A stretch of DNA of 64,000 nt from Paracoccus cavernae (GTDB lineage: Bacteria > Pseudomonadota > Alphaproteobacteria > Rhodobacterales > Rhodobacteraceae). This document shows, piece after piece, positions 1-8,541 of the stretch. The notes under the pieces were generated by a model. The model worked only from the letters and a program-made list of their open reading frames with translations, had not been told where the DNA came from and searched no databases. Position numbers and translations under genes: made by a program. The stretch covers positions 260,501 through 324,500 of the forward strand of contig JAUFRC010000001.1 of assembly GCA_030410095.1 (NCBI GenBank), written 5' to 3'. Position 1 is the stretch's first letter, and every line of letters starts with the position of its first letter.

Positions 1-357
1 GGCGCGGGTGACGCGGAAGCCAAGGATATCAACGGCATCAAAGTCATCGCGCGTCGTTTCGACGGCGTTTCGGGCAAAGAGCTCGGCCCGCTGGTCGATG
101 AACTCAAGGCGAAGCTCGGCTCGGGTGCGGTTGTTGCGCTGACCGATGCGGACGGCAAAGCGACGGTCGCGGCAGGTGTCACGGCTGACCTGACCGAGAA
201 ACTCTCGGCGGTCGAGCTGGTCCAGACGGCGGTTGCGGCGCTTGGCGGCAAGGGTGGCGGCGGTCGTCCCGATCGTGCCCAGGGTGGTGCGCCGAGCCTT
301 GATGGGGCCGATGCGGCCATTGCCGCAGTCGAAGCGCTGATCGGCAGCCGCGCTTAA
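1..357 (+). CDS. alaS: Alanine--tRNA ligase, C-terminal end (partial)
   Basis: The window opens inside this gene; 118 codons are visible before TAA. AlaRS charges tRNA-Ala in the cytoplasm. The visible part is the C-terminal DHHA1 region: alternating alpha/beta sequence, then the Gly-rich stretch LGGKGGGGRPDRAQGGAP, which is conserved at the end of bacterial AlaRS, and a closing helix (AIAAVEALIGSRA). The catalytic and editing domains lie upstream, outside the window. No frame break is seen. A hairpin follows 30 bp after the stop, so the gene probably ends its transcript. Family assignment is firm from the Gly-rich tail. Confidence 0.93.
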   Translation, partial: GAGDAEAKDINGIKVIARRFDGVSGKELGPLVDELKAKLGSGAVVALTDADGKATVAAGVTADLTEKLSAVELVQTAVAALGGKGGGGRPDRAQGGAPSLDGADAAIAAVEALIGSRA

Positions 358-386
358 AAGCGGGCTCCGGCCGTGATGGAAAGGGG

Positions 387-410
387 ACGCGCGTCATTTC
401 ACGCGCGTTT
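387..410 (+). terminator. Probable rho-independent terminator of alaS
   Basis: Perfect 8-bp stem ACGCGCGT / ACGCGCGT with a 6-base loop (CATTTC), followed by TTT. It sits 30 bp after the alaS stop. The rest of the 224-bp gap up to 582 shows no gene. Confidence 0.6.
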
Positions 411-581
411 CCGCAGCTTGCAAGCGCAACGCCTGCCGATAAGGAGGGCGCTTTCGATCCCGCCGTCACGGGAATGCGCGATCTTGTGATTGTCGAAACT
501 GCCGCAGCACCGGCGAAAGAACGTGATTCGTTAATATGCTCGTGCTAATTGGTAGGAAAAGACGAGCAGTAGGGACGGAAC

Positions 582-1374
582 ATGTGCCGTTGGGCCGCCT
601 ATATTGGCGCACCGATCTATCTTGAAGATATCATCAGCCGTCCGGGACATTCCTCGTGCGGCAAAGCCATGGGGCAACCCATTGCCATACACCGGTCAAT
701 GCCGACGGCTTCGGTATCGCCTGGTATGGTGATCGCGACGAGCCGGGGCTTTACCGCGACGTGATGCCCGCATGGTCGGACCCCAACCTGCGCAGCCTGA
801 CCGCGACGGTTAAATCGCATCTCTTCATGGCCCATGTCCGCGCTTCGACCGGCACGGCGACGAGCCGCAACAATTGCCATCCCTTCAGCGTCGGGCGTTG
901 GAGCTTCATGCATAACGGCCAGTTCGGCGGCTATGACGGCTATCGCCGCTCGGCCGAGGTGCTGATCCCCGACGAGGTTTACCACAACCGCAAGGGCGCA
1001 ACCGATAGCGAGGCTTTGTTCCTTCTCGCGATGGGCATGGGGATGGATGGCGATCCGCAAGGCGCGATGGCGCGGGCGGCCGGCGCTTTCGAGGCTTTGG
1101 CGCGCGAGCGCGGCACTTTGCCCTTCGTCCGCCTGACCGCCGCCTTTTCGGATGGCGAACGGCTTTATGCGCTGCGCTATGCCTCGGACGAACATGCGCC
1201 CTCGCTCTATCACCGCTGGTCGGCGACGCGGGGCGGGCGGGCAGTGGTTTCCGAACCGCTCGAAACCGACGAGAAGGACTGGCTGGAGGTTCCCCCGGCT
1301 CGTTTTGCGTCTTCGAGGGCGAGGATGTGACGATCACGCCCTTCGCGCCCGTGGCGGCAGAGGCCGCCGCCTGA
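582..1374 (+). CDS. Class II glutamine amidotransferase (YafJ/EgtC-like)
   Basis: About 264 aa. It begins MCRWAAYIG, so Cys2 becomes the N-terminal nucleophile after Met removal, as in class II (Ntn) glutamine amidotransferases. Further family motifs are NADGFGIAWYG, HVRASTGT and the NNCHPF/FMHNGQ pair that shape the glutaminase pocket. The family hydrolyses a gamma-glutamyl amide or transfers its nitrogen; the partner of this copy is unknown and there is no ergothioneine gene nearby. The frame breaks near 650 (a lost C in CATTCCCTC) and near 1292 (a lost G in CCCCCGGGC); conserved sequence resumes each time. The start is fixed by the invariant Met-Cys and by AGGGACGG just upstream. Confidence 0.85.
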
Positions 1375-1416
1375 GGACGACACTTTCCCGCGGAAATTTG
1401 TACGATAGGCAAAGAA

Positions 1417-1449
1417 AAACCGGCAGATCCGCGAGGATCATGCCGGTTT
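1417..1449. terminator. Bidirectional terminator between convergent genes
   Basis: Stem AAACCGGCA-GATCC, loop GCGA, then GGATC-A-TGCCGGTTT (one bulged A). It is followed by TTT on the plus strand and by TTTTTC on the minus strand. It lies between the amidotransferase gene and the convergent DUF1127 gene and can serve both. Confidence 0.75.
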
Positions 1450-1514
1450 CGCATTCTGGCTGGCTGGAGGCGCCTATGCTGGCGCGTGTCTCGCTGGCAA
1501 TTCGGGGCGTGCGC

Positions 1515-1730
1515 TCAGGCTTTGTCGCTGAAGACATGGGCGATCAGGTCGCCACGGCGCAGGCCGATGGTTTCCAGCTCGCGGTCGGACATGCGGTTGA
1601 GCGCGTGATACTGCGCCATATTCAAGCGGGCTTCGCTGATCGCCGAAACGGTTGCCGACAGCATTGCGCCCAAGCGGGCGAACAGGCCGTGGGATGCAGT
1701 TGCGGTTTTCTCGGCGTGAAGGGCGGTCAT
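1515..1730 (-). CDS. DUF1127 domain small protein
   Basis: 71 aa and intact. The N-terminal half is Ala-rich with one amphipathic or weakly hydrophobic helix (LFARLGAMLSATVSAI). The C-terminal half carries the DUF1127 signature: helix, then LNRMSDRELETIGLRRGDL. Proteins of this family are abundant in Rhodobacterales and Rhizobiales; some bind RNA or affect phosphate and stress responses, but the role of this copy cannot be read from sequence. The start at 1730 is chosen because AGAGGA lies about 8 bp upstream; an upstream in-frame extension has no such site. The gene is alone on the minus strand and ends at the bidirectional hairpin. Confidence 0.85.
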   Translation of the reverse strand: MTALHAEKTATASHGLFARLGAMLSATVSAISEARLNMAQYHALNRMSDRELETIGLRRGDLIAHVFSDKA

Positions 1731-1867
1731 CGGTCGGTTCCTCTCTGGGGCGGATTGGCGGATCACGGTGCATTCCGGTCCGTCGTGCCCATGAGATGGG
1801 GCGCGCCCGCCCGCCGAGTAGAGGATCTTTCTGCAACGCAGCATTGCGCCCGACGATTGGCTCGGAT

Positions 1868-1901
1868 GCTTTCCGCCCGCCTCCTCGGGCGGCCGGAAAG
1901 C
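1868..1901 (-). terminator. Imperfect hairpin after the AhpD-like gene
   Basis: Stem GCTTTCCG / CGGAAAGC with an inner CCGCC / GGCGG pair, 12 bp downstream of the AhpD-like stop on the minus strand. There is no clear T-run, so its role as a terminator is only plausible. Confidence 0.4.
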
Positions 1902-1913
1902 GGGGGCGGGGCC

Positions 1914-2318
1914 TTAGTCCTGATCGGCCATGAAACGCGCGTCCACCGGCACGCCAAGCGCCGTCACCAGCGCGTTGGTCTGGGCCGCCATGCCGATCAC
2001 GGCCAAAAGCTCGGCATGTTGCTCGGGTGTCATTCCCTTGGCACGGGCGGCGGCGGTATGGGAATGGACGCAATAGCTGCAGCCGTTCGCCGTCGAGACC
2101 GCGATATAGATCAGCTCCTTGACCATCGGATCAAGCGCGCCCGCGCCCATCACCTGCCCGATCCGGTCCCAAGTCGCCTCCATCGCGGCCGGATCATGGG
2201 CCATGGCACGCCAGAAATTGTTGACGTAATCGCTGCCCCGCGCGGCGCGGATCTTGTCGAAAACCGCAAGCGCGCGCGGATCGGCCTCTTCATCGGTCAA
2301 AATCCTGACGACCGCCAT
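1914..2318 (-). CDS. Carboxymuconolactone decarboxylase / AhpD-like peroxidase
   Basis: 134 aa and intact. It has the AhpD-fold active-site pattern E-x11-C-x2-C-x3-H (Glu68, Cys80, Cys83, His87 in NGCSYCVHSH), so a thiol peroxidase or disulfide role is likely and true decarboxylation of carboxymuconolactone is not required. The ATG at 2318 overlaps the stop of the upstream cyclase gene (TGATG), indicating translational coupling. A GTG one codon earlier is an alternative start. The pair cyclase plus AhpD-like protein suggests a small oxidative or degradative unit, but the substrate is unknown. Confidence 0.85.
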   Translation of the reverse strand: MAVVRILTDEEADPRALAVFDKIRAARGSDYVNNFWRAMAHDPAAMEATWDRIGQVMGAGALDPMVKELIYIAVSTANGCSYCVHSHTAAARAKGMTPEQHAELLAVIGMAAQTNALVTALGVPVDARFMADQD

Positions 2319-3133
2319 CACACCACCGCCATGACGCGGGCCGGGCCGCCGGTGCCGCGTTTGTGCTTGGGCGCACCGACAAAGATCGTGGCCCCTTTGG
2401 CGGGAAGCTGGTCAAGACCGGCAAGCGCCTCGATCCCGTAATGCCCGCTGGACAGCCACGACTTATGGACCGCGAAATCCGCCGAATTGCCCGGGTCGAG
2501 CGAGAGGCTGTCCACGCCGATCCCCGCGACATTCATACCGGCCAGCAGGTCGGTTGCGCTTTGCGCAAAGCCCGGAAAGGCGAAATTTCCGGCGGCATCA
2601 TTGCGGAATTCCGGCGTGCCGAGTTTGGCCGCCCAGCCCGAATGCATCGCAACCAGAGCGCCTGCGGGGATCTCGCCATTGGCCGAGACCCAAGCCTCGA
2701 TATCGGCGGCCTCGACCATGGCATTGGCGTCGTCTTTGGCTTTGGCCGAGATGTCGACGACGCAAAGCGGGCACATCAGCTGCTCCGGCTCGATCTCGGC
2801 CACGGATTTTCCGTCTTTGGAGAAATGCAGCGGCGCGTCGATATGGGTGCCGCTATGTTCGAAAATCGTGAGCTTCCACAGCTGATAACCCGATTGGTCG
2901 AAATTCACCGCCTCTTCATAGGTGATGCCGGGTTTGCCGTCGAAGGTCGGAAAGGTTTCGTCCCAGGCATGGGTCAGATCGACGATCCTGCCGCCCGATT
3001 GGGCCAGCGCGGGTCGGGCCGAGGCCGCCCCCATCGCCACTGCCGCCACTCCGGCTGCGGCCGCGCCGGTAAACAGGCTGCGCCGCGACATCATATCGGC
3101 CTTCACATTTTCAATCACGCAGGCATGACACAT
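2318..3133 (-). CDS. Cyclase family protein (kynurenine-formamidase-like), Tat signal
   Basis: 271 aa and intact. The N-terminus is [11 protein letters not shown], followed by a twin-arginine motif (SRRSLF, residues 16-21), a hydrophobic Ala-rich segment and a likely cleavage after PALA (about residue 44). The mature part has the metal-binding signature [12 protein letters not shown] (His93, His97, Asp99) of the cyclase/KynB superfamily, which hydrolyses amides or lactones in a metal-dependent way. Export to the periplasm in folded form is inferred. The start at 3133 is preceded by GGAGG at a good distance. The extra Met-Cys-His-Ala-Cys before the Tat motif is unusual (see findings). It is coupled to the AhpD-like gene. 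Confidence 0.85.
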   Translation of the reverse strand: MCHACVIENVKADMMSRRSLFTGAAAAGVAAVAMGAASARPALAQSGGRIVDLTHAWDETFPTFDGKPGITYEEAVNFDQSGYQLWKLTIFEHSGTHIDAPLHFSKDGKSVAEIEPEQLMCPLCVVDISAKAKDDANAMVEAADIEAWVSANGEIPAGALVAMHSGWAAKLGTPEFRNDAAGNFAFPGFAQSATDLLAGMNVAGIGVDSLSLDPGNSADFAVHKSWLSSGHYGIEALAGLDQLPAKGATIFVGAPKHKRGTGGPARVMAVV

Positions 3134-3386
3134 CGAAAGGTCCTCCGAACCGCCGGATCCCGTCCGGCTCCGGAAAGCATGGTTCCATAAGATGCTGATT
3201 TCGGGCAAAGGATTTCGGCGCCGGGGCACCTGCATTCGCCCCCGCGGGCGTGATCTGCGCGAAAACACGCCATGCGCGGGCCGCAAAGCGGTTCCCCTTT
3301 CGCATCCGCGTGCCCCTTTACGCTTTCCCCAGCCTTTTCAGCCCTTATACGGCTTCGGGGCATTTGTGACCGAAGGGAATAGGAAC

Positions 3387-4679
3387 ATGGCCAATGTGGT
3401 GGTCGTCGGCGCTCAATGGGGCGACGAAGGCAAGGGCAAGATCGTCGACTGGCTGTCGGAACGCGCCGATGTGATCGCGCGCTTTCAGGGTGGCCATAAC
3501 GCCGGCCATACGCTGGTGATCGACGGCGAAGTCTTCAAATTGTCGCTGCTTCCTTCGGGGATCGTGCGCAAGGGCAAGATGGCCGTGATCGGCAATGGCG
3601 TCGTGCTTGATCCTTGGGCCTTGTTCACCGAGATCGACAAGCTCGCCGCGCAAGGCGTCGCGATCTCGCCCGAAAACCTGATGATCGCGGAGAATGCGCC
3701 GCTGATCCTGCCGCTGCACCAGGACCTCGACCGTCTGCGCGAAGAAGCCGCCGGCGCGTCGAAAATCGGCACCACCGGCCGCGGCATCGGCCCGGCCTAT
3801 GAGGACAAAGTCGGCCGTCGCGCCATCCGCGTCGCCGATCTGGGCGACGAGGAAACGCTGGACGCGCGTCTCGACCGTCTGCTGGCCCATCACGATCCTT
3901 TGCGCAAGGGCCTCGGCGCCGAGCCGATCGACCGTGCCGAACTGCGCGCGAAGCTGCTTGAAATCGCGCCGAAACTGCTGGCCTATGCCCAGCCCGTGTG
4001 GAAGGTCCTCAACGACGACCGCCGCGCCGGCAAGCGCATCCTGTTCGAAGGCGCACAGGGCTCGCTGCTCGACATCGATTTCGGCACCTATCCCTATGTG
4101 ACCTCCTCGACGACCATGTCGGGCATGGCCTCGACCGGCACCGGCCTAGGCCCGTCGTCGATCGGCTTCGTGCTGGGCATCGTCAAAGCCTATACGACCC
4201 GCGTCGGCTCGGGTCCGTTCCCGACCGAGCTCGACGATGCGGACGGCCAGCGTCTCGGCGAGCGCGGCCATGAATTCGGCACCGTCACCGGCCGCAAGCG
4301 CCGCTGTGGCTGGTTCGATGCGGTTCTGGTGCGCCAGACCTGCGCGATTTCCGGCGTGAACGGTATCGCACTGACCAAGCTGGACGTGCTCGACGGTTTC
4401 GACACGCTGAAAATCTGCGTCGGCTACGAAATCGACGGCAAGAAATACGACCACCTGCCGACCGCCGCAGCGCTTCAGGCGAAGGTCACGCCGATCTACG
4501 AAGAGATGGAAGGCTGGCACGAGTCGACCCAAGGCGCGCGCAGCTGGGCCCAGCTTCCGGCCGCGGCGATCAAATATGTCCGCCGCATCGAAGAGCTGAT
4601 CCAGTGCCCTGTCGCGCTGCTTTCGACCAGCCCCGAGCGTGACGACACCATCCTTGTGACCGATCCCTTCGCGGATTGA
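3387..4679 (+). CDS. purA: Adenylosuccinate synthase
   Basis: 430 aa, normal length, intact. It converts IMP, GTP and aspartate to adenylosuccinate, the first step from IMP to AMP, in the cytoplasm. Visible motifs are WGDEGKGK (Asp13 catalytic, Lys16), GGHNAGHT (His41), [14 protein letters not shown] and the C-terminal [14 protein letters not shown] base-binding region. The start is the ATG after AATAGGAAC; a longer in-frame extension upstream carries no conserved sequence. A strong terminator follows. The 250-bp gap to the divergent cyclase gene must hold the promoters of both, but no clear box was identified. Confidence 0.97.
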   Translation: MANVVVVGAQWGDEGKGKIVDWLSERADVIARFQGGHNAGHTLVIDGEVFKLSLLPSGIVRKGKMAVIGNGVVLDPWALFTEIDKLAAQGVAISPENLMIAENAPLILPLHQDLDRLREEAAGASKIGTTGRGIGPAYEDKVGRRAIRVADLGDEETLDARLDRLLAHHDPLRKGLGAEPIDRAELRAKLLEIAPKLLAYAQPVWKVLNDDRRAGKRILFEGAQGSLLDIDFGTYPYVTSSTTMSGMASTGTGLGPSSIGFVLGIVKAYTTRVGSGPFPTELDDADGQRLGERGHEFGTVTGRKRRCGWFDAVLVRQTCAISGVNGIALTKLDVLDGFDTLKICVGYEIDGKKYDHLPTAAALQAKVTPIYEEMEGWHESTQGARSWAQLPAAAIKYVRRIEELIQCPVALLSTSPERDDTILVTDPFAD

Positions 4680-4702
4680 TCGCAGGCCACCCACCAAACA
4701 AG

Positions 4703-4733
4703 ACGCCGCGCAGGGAGACCCGCGCGGCGTTTT
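4703..4733 (+). terminator. Rho-independent terminator of purA
   Basis: Stem ACGCCGCGC / GCGCGGCGT extended inward by GGG / CCC around an AGA loop (one bulged A), followed by TTTT. It begins 24 bp after the purA stop. Confidence 0.85.
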
Positions 4734-4864
4734 CATATCCGCCAACGGCGTTATTTTCCGCCATTCCCGCCGTCGGACTGGAAAAGGCGGCGCGGGAATG
4801 GCAAGAGCGGGGAAAGGGCGGGATGCTCCGCCGCAAGACCGCTCCTGCTGTGAAAGGCCGATAC

Positions 4865-5098
4865 ATGGATCTCAAGACGCGCAAACGCTGGTCGCTGGTC
4901 ATCCTGCTGATCGGGCTGCCGCTTTACATCGTGGTCGCGGTCACGCTGATGAACTGGCTCGATACCCGCTTCGGCCGACTGCCGATCCTGATCGAGATTC
5001 TCGTCTATGTCGTGCTGGGCATTCTCTGGGCGCTGCCCTTCAAACGCGTCTTCACCGGCATCGGCAAGGAAGAGGCCGGCACCGGCCAGGACGGCTGA
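4865..5098 (+). CDS. DUF2842 small membrane protein
   Basis: 77 aa and intact. It has two predicted transmembrane helices (about residues 10-30 and 42-60) separated by a short loop (NWLDTRFGRLP), and a conserved tail (LGILWALPFKRVFTGIG). DUF2842 proteins are alphaproteobacterial inner-membrane proteins of unknown function. The start follows an A/G-rich stretch 5 bp upstream. The thiN gene begins 5 bp after its stop, so the two are probably cotranscribed. Confidence 0.85.
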   Translation: MDLKTRKRWSLVILLIGLPLYIVVAVTLMNWLDTRFGRLPILIEILVYVVLGILWALPFKRVFTGIGKEEAGTGQDG

Positions 5099-5103
5099 AC
5101 GCG

Positions 5104-5755
5104 ATGGCGGAGCCGGTCCTGCGCTCTGACGAGGGGATCACGCTGATCGGCGGCGGTCCGGTCTCGCCCGAGGATCTGGCCGAGGCGCTCGCCTTCGCCC
5201 CGATCTGGTGGCGGCCGATGGCGGTGCGGATCGCGCGCTCGCGCTTGGCGCGGTCCCGAAAGTCGTGATCGGCGATTTCGACAGCCTCTCGGATGCAGCC
5301 CGCACGGTGCTTCCGCCGGAGCGGCTGTGCCATGTCGCCGAGCAGGACAGCACCGATTTCGAAAAATGCCTGACCCGCATCGCGGCACCTTTCGTGTTGG
5401 CGCTCGGGGTTCTGGACGGGCGGCATGATCACGGCCTGTCCGCGATGAATGCGATCGCGCGCATCCGCGCGCCACGTTGCATCCTGCTTGGCGCGGAGGA
5501 TCTGGTCTTTCTTGCACCGCCCGAACTTGCGCTCGATCTGCCCGAGGGCGCGCGGTTTTCGCTTTTCCTCTCGGCGCGGCGCGCGGCACCAGCCGCGGTC
5601 TGCGATGGCCGATCGACGGGCTGGAGTTTTCGCCGGACGGCCGGATCGGCACCTCGAACGAGGTCGCGGGGCCGGTTTCGCTCGCGGTCGAGGGGCCGAT
5701 GCTGGTCATCCTGCCCCGCGGACTTTTGCCGTGCGTCGTGGCCCAGCTGGCCTGA
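5104..5755 (+). CDS. thiN: Thiamine diphosphokinase
   Basis: About 217 aa. It transfers pyrophosphate from ATP to thiamine, making the cofactor thiamine diphosphate. Evidence is the N-terminal VAADGGADRAL, the GDFDS metal/ATP motif (in VVIGDFDSLSDAAR), QDSTDFEKCL and the LGVLDGRHDH block, all in family order, and a beta-rich C-terminal thiamine-binding part (GTSNEVAGPVSLAVEG). The frame breaks near 5205 and near 5573; each is one lost base (C-run TTCCCTC at the second). Start ATG 5104 gives the expected N-terminus, ITLIGGGP. Confidence 0.85.
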
Positions 5756-5858
5756 TCCGGCCCATCCTGCGGAAAAACCTGCCCAAATTGGCGGTTGCAT
5801 TGGCCTTGGCCCGCGTTAGCGTGGCAGTCCACAAGGTGGTTCAAGGGCGGAGTTTGGC

Positions 5859-7204
5859 ATGATCATGGTCGGAGGGCCGATCCGCGCGACGGATCCCGTG
5901 ACATTCGCCGATGCTCTGCCCGATGCTGCCGATGTCGTCATCATCGGCGGCGGCATCGCGGAATCGCCACGGCGCTTTATCTGGCGCGGGCAGGTGTTTC
6001 GGTCGTCGTCTGCGAAAAGGGCCGTGTCGCCGCCGAGCAATCCTCGCGCAATTGGGGCTGGGTGCGCCAGCAGGGGCGCGATCCGGCGGAACTACCGATC
6101 ATGATCGAATCGATGCGCCTCTGGCAGGGGCTCTCGCAGGAGCTGGGCGCGGCTGCCGGTTTCGAGCAGACCGGCGTGACCTATCTTGCTGCGAGCGCGG
6201 AGGAGCTTGCCCGTTTCGAGGAATGGCTCGTCCATGCGCGTCACTACGGGCTTGATACGCGCATGGTCTCGCGCGCGGAGTTGCAGGCGACGCTGCCCAA
6301 TGGCGCGGATTGGGTCGGCGCGATGTCGACCCCTTCGGATGCGCGCGCCGAGCCGTGGACCGCCGTTCCCGCCATGGCGCGGCTCGCGCGCGAGGCGGGG
6401 GCGCTGATCATCGAGGATTGCGCGGCACGCAGTCTCGACCTTTCGGGCGGCAAAGTCGCGGGTGTCCACACCGAGGCGGGGCTGATCCGTACCGAGCGGG
6501 TTTTGCTGGCGGGCGGGGCGTGGTCGTCGCTTTTCGCGCGCAATGCGGGGCTGGAGATACCGCAGCTTTCGGTGCGCGCAACGGTTTGCGCCACGATGCC
6601 GATGCCCGAGTTCTGGCAAGGTGCCGCGGCCGATTCCGATTTCGCTTTCCGCCGCAGGCAGGACGGCGGCTATACGCTCGCGCCCGGAAGCGATCATGAT
6701 TTCTGGATCGGTCGCGATGCCTTCCGCCATCTCAAAGCCTATCTGCCGCAGCTCAAACGCGATTTCAAAAGCACAAGGCTTTCGCCCGCAGCGCCCAAGG
6801 GCTTTCCCGATGCCTGGCGCACCGCGCGGCGCTGGGGTGCGGGCGATGAGAGCCCGTTCGAGCGGATGCGCGTTCTTGATCCGCCGCCGAGCCGGCGCTT
6901 GCTGGAAAAGATCCATCGCGATTTCGCCAAGGCTTTTCCGCATTTCGGCCGTCCGGTGGTGCGTCAGGCCTGGGCGGGGATGATCGACACGATGCCCGAT
7001 CAGGTGCCGATCCTCGACCAAAGCCCGATCGCGGGCCTTTTCGTGGCAACCGGCCTGTCGGGGCATGGTTTCGGCATCGGTCCGGCCATCGGGCGGGTCA
7101 TGGCCGATCTGCTGCGCGGTCGCGATCCCGAACATGATCTGCACCGTTTCCGCTGCTCGCGCTTCTCGGACGGCTCCGAAATCGTGCTGGGGCCGAGTTT
7201 ATAG
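5859..7204 (+). CDS. FAD-dependent oxidoreductase (DAO/DadA-like)
   Basis: About 448 aa. The Rossmann FAD site is at the N-terminus (VVIIGGGIAG...LYLARAGVSVVVCEKG), followed by the DAO-family segment SSRNWGWVRQQGRD and a C-terminal FAD-closing motif (ATGLSGHGFGIGPAIGR). Such enzymes oxidise D-amino acids, N-methyl amines or polyamines; the substrate here cannot be told. No signal peptide is seen. One G is lost near 5963 inside the FAD loop. Two ATGs (5859, 5865) are possible; the first is taken because AGGGCGGAG lies 8 bp upstream. The gene is followed within 80 bp by an M20 amidohydrolase, a pairing that fits catabolism of an acylated amine or amino acid (inference). Confidence 0.82.
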
Positions 7205-7282
7205 GCAGAGCTGTCTGCCAGCCCTTCGGCTGCCTTGCAGGCGCCCGCGAAACGGCGCACCTTTCGCGGGAAGGAGATTTCC

Positions 7283-8448
7283 ATGCCCGTAAAGAACCGT
7301 TTTGCCGAAATGCTGCCAGAGATCAAAGCCTGGCGTCACGATTTCCACCGCCATCCCGAAGTGATGTACGATCTGCCGCGCACCTCGGCGCGTGTGGCCG
7401 AGCTGCTGCGCGGCTTTGGCGTGGACGAAGTTGCCGAGGGCATCGGTCGGACGGGCGTGGTTGCGGTGATCCGCGGAAAAAACGACAGCAAGGGAAGGGT
7501 GATCGGCCTGCGCGCGGATATGGATGCCCTGCCGATCAACGAGATCACGGGCGCGGAATATGCCTCGCAGACGCCCGGAAAGATGCATGCCTGCGGGCAT
7601 GACGGCCATACTTCGATGTTGCTTGCGGCGGCGAAATATCTGGCCGAGACGCGCAATTTCGACGGGACCGCCGTCATGATCTTCCAGCCTGCCGAAGAGG
7701 GCGGGGCAGGGGCGCAGGCCATGATCGACGATGGTCTGATCACGCGCTGGGGATCGAGGAATTTTACGGCCTCCACAATCTTCCCGGGATGCCGGTCGGC
7801 ACCTTCGGTCTGCGTGCGGGCGCGATGATGGCGGCGGCGGACCAGTTCGACATCCATCTCAAGGGCAAGGGCGGTCATGCGGCGGCACCCCACAAGGCGG
7901 TCGATACGGCTTTGGTCGCGGCGCAGGTCATCGTTGCATTGCAAAGCATCGTCTCTCGCAATGTCGATCCGCTGAAGAATGCGGTCGTCTCGGTCTGCGT
8001 GATCGAAACGGATTCGCCCGCCTATAACGTCCTGCCCGAGAACGTGCGCCTCAAGGGCACCGCGCGCAGCCTCGATCCTGCGGTGCGCGACCAGCTCGAG
8101 CAGCGCATCGGCGAGATCGCGGCCGGTGTTGCCGCAACCTATGGCGCCGAGGCGCGTGTCGATTTCCATCGCGGCTATCCGGTGACGATCAATGATGCCG
8201 ATGCGGCGGCCCATGCCGGTGCGGTGGCCGAGGCTGTCGCAGGGGCGGTTGACTGGACGGTCGAGCCGATGATGGCGGGCGAGGATTTCAGCTTCATGCT
8301 GAACGCGCGTCCGGGGGCCTATATTTTTCTCGGGAACGGCGATAGCGCCATGCTCCATCATCCGGCCTACGACTTCAACGACGAGGCTCTGCCGGTCGGT
8401 GCGAGCTGGCTTGCAGGCATGATCGAGACGCGGATGTCGGCGGCCTAA
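7283..8448 (+). CDS. M20 family amidohydrolase (hippurate hydrolase / aminoacylase type)
   Basis: About 388 aa. It is a zinc-dependent hydrolase of N-acyl amino acids. Motifs in order: WRHDFHRHPE, GLRADMDALPI, HACGHDGHTSML (metal ligands), QPAEEGGAGA (catalytic Glu and metal ligand), then the dimerisation domain (GKGGHAAAPHKAVD) and the C-terminal ligand MAGEDFSFML. The start has AAGGAG 7 bp upstream. One base is lost near 7753, just before EEFYGLHNLPG. Terminators and a repeat copy lie downstream, in the gap facing lpdA. Confidence 0.9.
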
Positions 8449-8459
8449 GTGCAAAGAAA

Positions 8460-8480
8460 ACGGGGGCTTTGCGCCCCCGT
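8460..8480 (+). terminator. Hairpin after the M20 gene
   Basis: Perfect stem ACGGGGGC / GCCCCCGT with loop TTTGC, 11 bp past the stop. No T-run follows directly; a second hairpin lies 30 bp further on. Confidence 0.55.
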
Positions 8481-8482
8481 GA

Positions 8483-8510
8483 CCCCCGCAGGGGTATTTC
8501 TGTGATGAAG
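8483..8510 (+). repeat. GGTATTT...GAAG intergenic motif, copy 1
   Basis: CCCCCGCAGG then GGTATTT at 8493-8499 and GAAG at 8507-8510, lying between two hairpins at the end of a gene. Similar copies are at 13896-13924 and, inverted, at 14080-14102. Confidence 0.5.
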
Positions 8511-8533
8511 AAGGGCGGCGGGACCGCCCTTTT
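8511..8533. terminator. Terminator between M20 gene and lpdA
   Basis: Stem AAGGGCGG / CCGCCCTT with loop CGGGA, followed by TT on the plus strand. It lies 9 bp before the lpdA stop on the opposite strand and may act for both genes. Confidence 0.65.
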
Positions 8534-8541
8534 CATGCCAC

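Noticed and set aside
1152..2441. A 429-codon plus-strand frame over the DUF1127 and AhpD-like genes
   Set aside because: It has no domain, is Arg/Gly-rich and lies opposite two well-supported genes.
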